The notes under the pieces: generated by a model
What the model saw: the letters and a program-made list of their open reading frames with translations, nothing else
Told to the model about the DNA's origin: nothing
Databases searched by the model: none
Source: an uncultured Eubacteriales bacterium
GTDB taxonomy: Bacteria; Bacillota; Clostridia; Christensenellales; Aristaeellaceae
Length of the DNA stretch: 11,464 nt
Direction: 5' to 3'
NCBI GenBank assembly: GCA_900542395.1
Contig: UQNM01000069.1
Span: forward strand, 1 to 11,464
Translations under genes and position numbers: made by a program
Shown here: piece by piece, positions 6,539 through 11,464 of the stretch
How positions within the stretch are numbered: position 1 is the stretch's first letter
Layout of the letters: the number at the start of each line of letters is the position of its first letter

Positions 6539-7516
6539 TCAATGCGCGCTTTGCTTTTCAAACGGGAACCTCAGCCCGTTCTGGCGGCGGATTTCATCCA
6601 TGATCCGCATCACGGCGACGGTCTGTTCGCCCGTCATGCGCTCGCTCTGCCCTTTTCCCGCCCCGGCGCAGGCCTGCGCCTCGCGAATCTCATACTCAAA
6701 CCCGTTGATTTCAAAGGGCTGCATGATTTCCACCGGCGGCTGTCCGTCGATATGCAGCACGGCGCGCGTTGGATTTTTGAACGCCGGAATGTCGATATGC
6801 CCCTTCGTGCCATACACCGCGCCGAAGACCGGCATGTTCGCGCCGATCACCGTCGTCAACTGCGCCACCGCTTTGCCCTTTCGCAGGGCAATCGCGTCGA
6901 GCGCATCCGTGCCGGCGTCGTTCATCACCAGATGGCTGTGCACGTCGTCAAACGCATAGCCCAGCATCATGCAGGCGAAACCGATGGCGTATACGCCGAT
7001 ATCCAGCAGCGTCCCTCCGGCCAGCGCCGGGTCGAACTTGCGCGCCTCCCGTGCGGTGGTGTAGCCATACTGCGCCGTCACCGCGCGGATTTCGCCGATC
7101 CGCCCGCTTTGGAGGATGTCCTCGATCTGCCGGTACAGCGGAATGAACTTCGTCCAAAACGCTTCCATCACAAAGACGTTCTTTTTCTTCGCCAGCGCGA
7201 AGATTTCCTTCGCCTGCTCCGCGTCGGTGGTGAAGCTCTTTTCGCAGAGGACATGCTTGCCCGCGCCGATGAGCAGCTTCATATCCTCGTAGTGGCGGCT
7301 GTGCGGCGTAGCGACGTAGACGATATCCACATTCGGGTCGTTTGCCAGCGCCTCATAGCTGTCGTGCGCCGTCGGGATGGCGAATGTCTCGGCAAACGCC
7401 TCGGCGCTCCCGGCACTGCGGGACGCGACCGCCTGCACCTGCACATCCGGCATCTGTTTTGCGGTCTGCGCAAAATTTTTGGCGATTGTCCCCGTGGAAA
7501 GAATTCCCCATTTCAT
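6539..7516 (-). CDS. Gfo/Idh/MocA-family NAD(P)-dependent oxidoreductase
   Basis: A 325-residue cytoplasmic dehydrogenase of normal length for the family. The N-terminal Rossmann motif is GILSTGTIA (4-12); VATPH (68-72) and CEKS (91-94) follow, with K93 the conserved catalytic lysine. The usual Pro of EKP is Ser here. EAFWTKFIPLY (118-128) and GGTLLDIGVYAI (167-178) resemble the dihydrodiol dehydrogenase / glucose-fructose oxidoreductase branch, which acts on sugars, inositols or cyclic diols. The substrate cannot be told from sequence. GGGAGG lies 8 bases before the ATG. It starts 24 bases after the trkH stop with no promoter or terminator between, so it is probably the last gene of the trk operon, although no functional tie to potassium transport is obvious. 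Confidence 0.93.
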   Translation of the reverse strand: MKWGILSTGTIAKNFAQTAKQMPDVQVQAVASRSAGSAEAFAETFAIPTAHDSYEALANDPNVDIVYVATPHSRHYEDMKLLIGAGKHVLCEKSFTTDAEQAKEIFALAKKKNVFVMEAFWTKFIPLYRQIEDILQSGRIGEIRAVTAQYGYTTAREARKFDPALAGGTLLDIGVYAIGFACMMLGYAFDDVHSHLVMNDAGTDALDAIALRKGKAVAQLTTVIGANMPVFGAVYGTKGHIDIPAFKNPTRAVLHIDGQPPVEIMQPFEINGFEYEIREAQACAGAGKGQSERMTGEQTVAVMRIMDEIRRQNGLRFPFEKQSAH

Positions 7517-7540
7517 CGTGCAAGCCTCCCTCGTGTTTTC

Positions 7541-9022
7541 TCAGTGAAACGGACTGCGGTTGCGGCGGATGCGCGCCTCGCCGATGCTCTCCTTCCACAG
7601 CGGCGGATAGAACAGCATCAGCATCGGGAAGACCTCAAGCCGCCCGAGCAGCATATCCATCGTCATCACCACTTTGGAAAAATCGCTGAACGCGGCAAAG
7701 TTGCTCGTCGGTCCCGCCACGCCCAAGCCGGGGCCGATGTTGTTGAACGTCGCCGCAACCGCGGAGAACGTCGTCACCAGGTCGAACCCATCCAGCGCCA
7801 CCAGCAGCACCGAAATCGTGAACAGGCCGATCGCTGCGATGAAATAGACGCTGATCGCGCGCATCGTTTCCCCGTCCACGTCCTTATCCTCAAACTTGAC
7901 CTTGCGCACCGCGCGCGGATGCAGAAACGCGCCCAGATACGCCAGCACGGATTTGAACCCGATCACGATTCGGGAGACCTTGAGGCCGCCGCCCGTGCTG
8001 CCCGCGCAGGCGCCCACGAACATCAGCACCACGAGAATCCCGTGCGAAAAGCCCGGCCAGAGGTTGAAATCCGTCGTGGCGAAGCCCGTCGTCGTGATGA
8101 TGGAGGCCACCTGAAAGAACGACTGGCGCAGGTTGCCCTCCAGCGTCATGGCGACGTCGTAGGCGTTGGCGCAGATCATCAGCGCCGCCGCGACGATAAT
8201 CCCCAGATACCAGTGCATCTCCTCGCAGTGCAGCGCGTCCTTCGGCCGCCTCATATACAGCAGGAAATAGACGTTGAAGTTCACGCCGAAGGCAATCATA
8301 AATATGGTGATCGCCCATTGCAGAAACGGCGAGAAGCCCGCAATCGAGTCGCCGTAAATGCCGAAGCCGCCCGTGCCCGCCGTGCCGAAGGAGGTGCAGA
8401 GCGCCTCGTAAAGCGTCATGCCGCCCAGCAGCATCACCAGCACCTGCAAAACCGTCAGCGCGACGTAGAGCACATAGAGAATCCGCGCCGTGAACCGCAC
8501 CTTCGGCACCAGCTTGCCGACCGACGGACCGGGGCTTTCCGCCTTCATCAGCTGCATGTTGCTGCCGCCGACCAGCGGCAGAACCGCCAGCAGAAACACC
8601 AGAATACCCATGCCGCCGATCCAGTGGGAGAAGCAGCGCCACATGTTGGTGCAGCGGCTCAGCTCCTCCACGTTGAGCACAACGCTTGCGCCGGTCGTCG
8701 TAAAGCCGGAGACCATTTCAAACATCGCGTCGATGAAGGAGGGGATCTCCCCCGTGAGCATGAACGGCACGCAGCCGAACGCGCTCATCACAATCCAGCC
8801 CAGCGCGGTGCAGACAAAGCCCTCCTTGGCATAAAAGCTCGGATTGTTCGGCTTTTTATACGTCATCAGCGCGCCGACGGCCGCGCAGACCGCCATCACC
8901 AGCGCGTAGGCGACGCCTTCCTCCTCGCGATAAACCACGGCGGTCGCCACGGGCAGAAGCATCAGCAGCGCCTCGATGTTGAGAATCCAGCCGAGAATAA
9001 AGCGTATGCTTTTTGTATTCAT
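7541..9022 (-). CDS. trkH: Trk/Ktr potassium uptake channel subunit TrkH
   Basis: A 493-residue membrane protein built of four M1-P-M2 repeats that form one potassium pore. All four selectivity-filter segments are visible: FTTTGAS (107-113), GTAGTGGFG (213-221), ITTTGFAT (309-316) and FNNIGPGLG (426-434). SHWIGGMGI (132-140), GSTGGGLKVSR (341-351, the pore-gating loop region) and GRLEVFP (460-466) are conserved signatures, and the length with the extra N-terminal helices fits TrkH rather than the shorter KtrB. It works in the cytoplasmic membrane with the TrkA ring. It starts 20 bases after trkA, preceded by an AAGGAAAGAGAAG purine stretch as ribosome site. No missing key residue was seen. 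Confidence 0.97.
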   Translation of the reverse strand: MNTKSIRFILGWILNIEALLMLLPVATAVVYREEEGVAYALVMAVCAAVGALMTYKKPNNPSFYAKEGFVCTALGWIVMSAFGCVPFMLTGEIPSFIDAMFEMVSGFTTTGASVVLNVEELSRCTNMWRCFSHWIGGMGILVFLLAVLPLVGGSNMQLMKAESPGPSVGKLVPKVRFTARILYVLYVALTVLQVLVMLLGGMTLYEALCTSFGTAGTGGFGIYGDSIAGFSPFLQWAITIFMIAFGVNFNVYFLLYMRRPKDALHCEEMHWYLGIIVAAALMICANAYDVAMTLEGNLRQSFFQVASIITTTGFATTDFNLWPGFSHGILVVLMFVGACAGSTGGGLKVSRIVIGFKSVLAYLGAFLHPRAVRKVKFEDKDVDGETMRAISVYFIAAIGLFTISVLLVALDGFDLVTTFSAVAATFNNIGPGLGVAGPTSNFAAFSDFSKVVMTMDMLLGRLEVFPMLMLFYPPLWKESIGEARIRRNRSPFH

Positions 9023-9042
9023 CTTCTCTTTCCTTCCGCCCC

Positions 9043-10437
9043 TCAGCGCAGAATGTCGCTGATATCGCCGAAGCCGGAGTGGGTTGTCACGATGATGACG
9101 GTGTCGTCCGGCTCGATGGTATCCTGGCCGCGCGGGAAGATGATTTTGCCGCCGCGGTTGATGCAGGCGATCAGCAGGCTGTCCTTGAGCTTGAGGTTCA
9201 TAATCGGCACACCGATGACCGGCGCATCCGCGCCGATGCGGAACTCAATCGCCTCCACCCGGTTGTCGAAGATGTGGTAAAGCGTCTCGACGTTGCTGCC
9301 GATGGAATTCTGGCGCGCGCGCACATAGGCGATGATCGCCTCGGACGTGATGTATTTGGGGTAGATGACGCTGCCCAGCTCCAGCCCGTCGATCACATCG
9401 TTGAACGTGATGCGGTTGATTTTGGTGATCGTCTTCAGCCCCGGCACGCGCTTGGCGAAGAGCGTCAGCAGGATGTTCTCCTCGTCCAGACCCGTCAGCG
9501 GCACAAACGCCTCCGCCGAGTCGATGCCCTCCTCCTTGAGCAGCTCCTCGTCGCCGCCGTCGCCGCAGATGACCAGCGCCTCGGGCAGGAGCGTGCTCAG
9601 CTCGTCGCAGCGCTCCTTGTTCGATTCGATGATCTTGACCTCCATCTTCTGCTCGATCAGCTGCTTGGCCAGATAATAGGAAGATTTGCCGCCGCCGATA
9701 ATCATGCAGCTCTTCACCGAGTTCTGATACATCCCGATGCTTTCAAAGATGCGGTGCGCCTCGCGGGAGGATGCGAGAATCGTGATGTCGTTGCCCTCGT
9801 GCAGCATCGTCGAGCCGCCGGGGATGACGACATGCCCCTCGTTTTCCACCGCGCAGACCAGATAGCCGAAATGGAAGATGTCGTCGAGCTGCATCACGCG
9901 GCGGCCGTGCAGGATGCTCCCCTTGGGGATCTTGAAGCGCACCAGTTCCGCATGTCCCTTCGCAAACGCGCTGACCGTCAGCGCCTGCGGGCGGGAGAGC
10001 AGGCGCGCGATTTCCCGCGCGGCCTCCAGCTCCGGGTTGATAATCATCGAAAGGCCGAGCTGCTGGCGCAGATACGACAGCTCCTCGCTGTAATCCGGGT
10101 TGCGCACGCGCGCAATCGCCGCCAGCTCGCCGCCCGCCTTTTTGGCAATCGTGCAGCAGAGCAGGTTCAGCTCGTCCGAGCCGGTGACGGCAATCACCAG
10201 ATCGGCCTCCTCAAGCCCGGCTTCCATCAGCACGCTGAGGCTCGCGCCGTTGCCCCGAATCCCCATCACGTCGAACGCATCCGTCGTGTCGCGCACCACA
10301 CGCTCGTTTGTATCCACAATGGTGACGTCGTGCCCTTCGCGCACAAGCTGCTCGGTCAGCGTATGGCCGACCTTGCCGCAGCCCACAATAATGATGCGCA
10401 GGCTCTGCACCTTCTTCTTCGCAGATTTGGTCTGCAT
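9043..10437 (-). CDS. trkA: Trk potassium uptake regulatory subunit TrkA
   Basis: A 464-residue cytoplasmic peripheral protein with two tandem RCK units (Rossmann RCK_N plus RCK_C each). The first has VGCGKVG (18-24) and the acidic end of strand 2 at D42, a complete NAD(H) site. The second begins MIIGGGKSSYYLAKQL (about 245-260) with E271; its glycine motif lacks the third Gly (Ser253), so nucleotide binding there may differ. TrkA proteins form a ring under TrkH and gate it by binding nucleotides such as NADH and ATP. GGAGGA precedes the ATG by about 9 bases. It is the first gene of the operon behind a perfect consensus promoter. The short leader can form a hairpin (10480-10457, CTCG/CGAG plus CAT/ATG) just ahead of the ribosome site. 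Confidence 0.96.
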   Translation of the reverse strand: MQTKSAKKKVQSLRIIIVGCGKVGHTLTEQLVREGHDVTIVDTNERVVRDTTDAFDVMGIRGNGASLSVLMEAGLEEADLVIAVTGSDELNLLCCTIAKKAGGELAAIARVRNPDYSEELSYLRQQLGLSMIINPELEAAREIARLLSRPQALTVSAFAKGHAELVRFKIPKGSILHGRRVMQLDDIFHFGYLVCAVENEGHVVIPGGSTMLHEGNDITILASSREAHRIFESIGMYQNSVKSCMIIGGGKSSYYLAKQLIEQKMEVKIIESNKERCDELSTLLPEALVICGDGGDEELLKEEGIDSAEAFVPLTGLDEENILLTLFAKRVPGLKTITKINRITFNDVIDGLELGSVIYPKYITSEAIIAYVRARQNSIGSNVETLYHIFDNRVEAIEFRIGADAPVIGVPIMNLKLKDSLLIACINRGGKIIFPRGQDTIEPDDTVIIVTTHSGFGDISDILR

Positions 10438-10499
10438 GGCTTTCTTCCTCCACCGTCATCCCTCGTCTTCCGGCGAGATGGCACTATGTTTTCGAGTTT

Positions 10500-10528
10500 A
10501 TTATATCGTCTGTATCCCGCGCTGTCAA
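10500..10528 (-). promoter_or_regulatory. consensus sigma-A promoter of trkA-trkH
   Basis: On the minus strand TTGACA (10528-10523) and TATAAT (10505-10500) with a 17-base spacer match the housekeeping consensus at all twelve positions. Transcription would start near 10493, giving a leader of about 56 bases. A promoter this strong suggests high or constitutive expression unless a repressor or leader control limits it. Confidence 0.9.
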
Positions 10529-10556
10529 TGTGCGGAGCCTTTCTTCTCGGTTTCTT

Positions 10557-10571
10557 GGCTGTCGGTCAGCC
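10557..10571. repeat. inverted repeat between the divergent promoters
   Basis: GGCTG-TCGGT-CAGCC is a perfect five-base inverted repeat. It lies between the two -35 boxes, nine bases before the plus-strand one, where an operator for shared control would sit. It is short enough to be chance. Confidence 0.25.
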
Positions 10572-10579
10572 GGAATGGC

Positions 10580-10608
10580 TTGACGCGCCCGCCGGTTCTG
10601 CTTATAAT
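10580..10608 (+). promoter_or_regulatory. near-consensus promoter of the HdeD-like gene
   Basis: TTGACG (10580-10585), 17 bases, TATAAT (10603-10608): eleven of twelve consensus positions. It points away from the trkA promoter, their -35 boxes being about 50 bases apart. Transcription would start near 10615. Confidence 0.85.
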
Positions 10609-10614
10609 GAAGAC

Positions 10615-10757
10615 AAAAAGCCCGTTCCGCGCAGAATATAAATTTCGCTTCGGATAGGATTTTTCCGGAAAACGTCGAACTCAACAGGCGAAGGCGCGCG
10701 GGGCTGCTCCCCCGTCCGCGCCGCTCGCTTCAGCGACATGATTGGGAGGTTTTTTCC
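10615..10757 (+). promoter_or_regulatory. long structured 5' leader of the HdeD-like gene
   Basis: About 143 bases separate the predicted start of transcription from the ATG. The leader contains a perfect palindrome TTTTCCGGAAAA (10661-10672), a very GC-rich hairpin (10693-10722: GGCGCG/CGCGCC outside CGGGG/CCCCG, loop CTGCTC) and a small hairpin TCGCT/AGCGA (10725-10736). The ribosome site GGGAGG follows, then a run of six T. No T run follows the big hairpin, so it is not an ordinary terminator. No known riboswitch class is recognised and no small open frame stands out. Confidence 0.4.
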
Positions 10758-11348
10758 ATGAAGACAAACAACAATGATTTTCCGCTTCGCAGCGCGGCCA
10801 AGGAAATTAAAATGAGCTTCACGCTGACTGCCGTTGTCGATCTGGTGCTGGGCTGCATCATGCTCTTTGCGCCCGCCCATGTGACCCAGCTTTTGTGTAT
10901 GCTCGTCGGCGCGGGCATCACGATTTACGGCCTGTTCAACGTCCTTTCCTTCATCTTTTCGCGCGGCACGGTCGCCTATTCCTTCGAGTTGCTCATCGGC
11001 ATCTGCGCGACGGCGTTCGGCGTGTTCTCGCTGGTCAATCCGGATTTTCTCTCGAAATTCCTGTTCATCGTCCTCGGCCTGCTGATTATGGTCAGCAGCA
11101 TCTGCGGCGTCAAGCGCGCGTTCACCCTCAAGAATTACGGCTTTGAGCGCTGGTTTTTGATGCTGATTTCCGCCGTCGTGACGCTCGTGCTGGCAATCAC
11201 CATCGTCATCTATCCGGCGCTCTACGGCGATATGCTGATGATGGCCATCGGCATCGTGATGATCGTCGAGGCCGTCAGCGACCTGCTGGGCATCCATCGC
11301 CTCTCCAAATTCGTGAAGGATAACGTGACCATCACCTACGGCGAGTAA
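10758..11348 (+). CDS. HdeD/DUF308-family membrane protein
   Basis: A 196-residue protein with a basic N-terminus and six predicted transmembrane helices in three hairpin-like pairs (about 20-38, 43-68, 73-93, 99-117, 130-152, 157-178), the usual size and layout of the DUF308 family. HdeD of E. coli belongs here and is linked to acid resistance at high cell density; the molecular role is unknown, and function in this organism is inferred only from family. The ATG at 10758 has GGGAGG eight bases upstream. It is the only plus-strand gene, divergent from trkA, so shared control with potassium uptake is possible. No further gene follows within the window. Confidence 0.85.
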   Translation: MKTNNNDFPLRSAAKEIKMSFTLTAVVDLVLGCIMLFAPAHVTQLLCMLVGAGITIYGLFNVLSFIFSRGTVAYSFELLIGICATAFGVFSLVNPDFLSKFLFIVLGLLIMVSSICGVKRAFTLKNYGFERWFLMLISAVVTLVLAITIVIYPALYGDMLMMAIGIVMIVEAVSDLLGIHRLSKFVKDNVTITYGE

Positions 11349-11367
11349 TCCTTCCGCATGTTTTGCC

Positions 11368-11393
11368 GCTTTCAGCGCTTTCCGCCTGAAAGC
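11368..11393. repeat. inverted repeat after the HdeD-like gene
   Basis: GCTTTCA and TGAAAGC pair perfectly over seven bases around a 12-base loop, 20 bases after the stop codon. No T run follows, so it may only protect the 3' end or mark a weak termination site. Confidence 0.4.
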
Positions 11394-11426
11394 TGCCCAG
11401 CTTGTTGATATAAGCAAACTTGGCTT

Positions 11427-11464
11427 GAATAGCAAAATCAAGAAATTCAGCTATTCTTTCATTT
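11427..11464 (+). terminator. candidate terminator of the HdeD-like gene
   Basis: GAATAGC pairs with GCTATTC (seven bases, 16-base loop) and TTTCATTT follows up to the window edge. The stem is AT-rich and the T run is interrupted and cut by the edge, so this is only moderately convincing. Confidence 0.4.

Noticed and set aside
10438..10499. Known potassium or c-di-AMP riboswitch before trkA
   Set aside because: The leader is only about 56 bases with one small hairpin, too short and without the conserved sequences of those riboswitches.
184..10641. Very long plus-strand open frames opposite the minus-strand genes (for example 184-1755, 2473-4431, 4467-6323, 6542-9280, 9013-10641)
   Set aside because: They are antisense shadows produced by the GC-rich third codon positions of real genes. 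Their translations are rich in Arg/Ala/His/Leu repeats, match no family, and no plus-strand promoter or ribosome site is placed for them.
10693..10722. GC-rich hairpin before the HdeD-like gene as an intrinsic terminator or attenuator
   Set aside because: No T run follows directly (the next bases are GCTCGC), so Rho-independent termination is not supported; kept as leader structure only.
10602..11441. A 279-codon minus-strand frame opposite the HdeD-like gene
   Set aside because: It is rich in Asp/His/Gln with no family resemblance and runs through the leader and promoter of a well-supported plus-strand membrane protein.

Overview
The window is a GC-rich chromosomal segment from a bacterium that looks like a Bacillota/Clostridia member. 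The signs are a glycine T-box leader before glyS, AGGAGG-type ribosome binding sites, sigma-A-type promoters with 17-base spacers, an RqcP-type S4 protein, and the dimeric (alpha2) form of glycyl-tRNA synthetase. Genus cannot be read from the sequence. All genes but one lie on the minus strand. The gene-free gaps are short, and I see no tRNA or rRNA gene, insertion sequence, phage gene or CRISPR array.

Read in the direction of transcription (right to left), three minus-strand units follow one another. (1) About 10.5-6.5 kb: trkA, trkH and a Gfo/Idh/MocA oxidoreductase, driven by a perfect TTGACA-N17-TATAAT promoter and closed by a strong hairpin at 6456-6498. TrkA (NAD-binding regulatory ring) and TrkH (membrane channel subunit) together form a potassium uptake system. 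(2) About 6.2-1.8 kb: a compact run of six genes with overlaps or gaps under 40 bases. They are a polytopic membrane protein resembling DUF6020/GT-C glycosyltransferases, a MNT nucleotidyltransferase and its HEPN partner (toxin-antitoxin-like pair), rqcP (ribosome quality control), a fused ispDF (two MEP-pathway steps) and a membrane-anchored Mrr-like nuclease. (3) About 1.8-0.1 kb: glyS with its own promoter, a T-box leader and a clear intrinsic terminator.

The only plus-strand gene, an HdeD/DUF308-type six-helix membrane protein at the right end, is transcribed divergently from trkA. Its near-consensus promoter (TTGACG-N17-TATAAT) sits back-to-back with the trkA promoter and is followed by a long structured leader.

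Most content is ordinary housekeeping. The items most worth a second look are the unusually short glycine T-box leader, the MNT/HEPN pair inside an isoprenoid/ribosome-rescue operon, the membrane-anchored Mrr nuclease in the same operon, a possible small plus-strand RNA at 6.33-6.53 kb, and the divergent trkA/hdeD control region. I found no clear evidence of a wholly new system.
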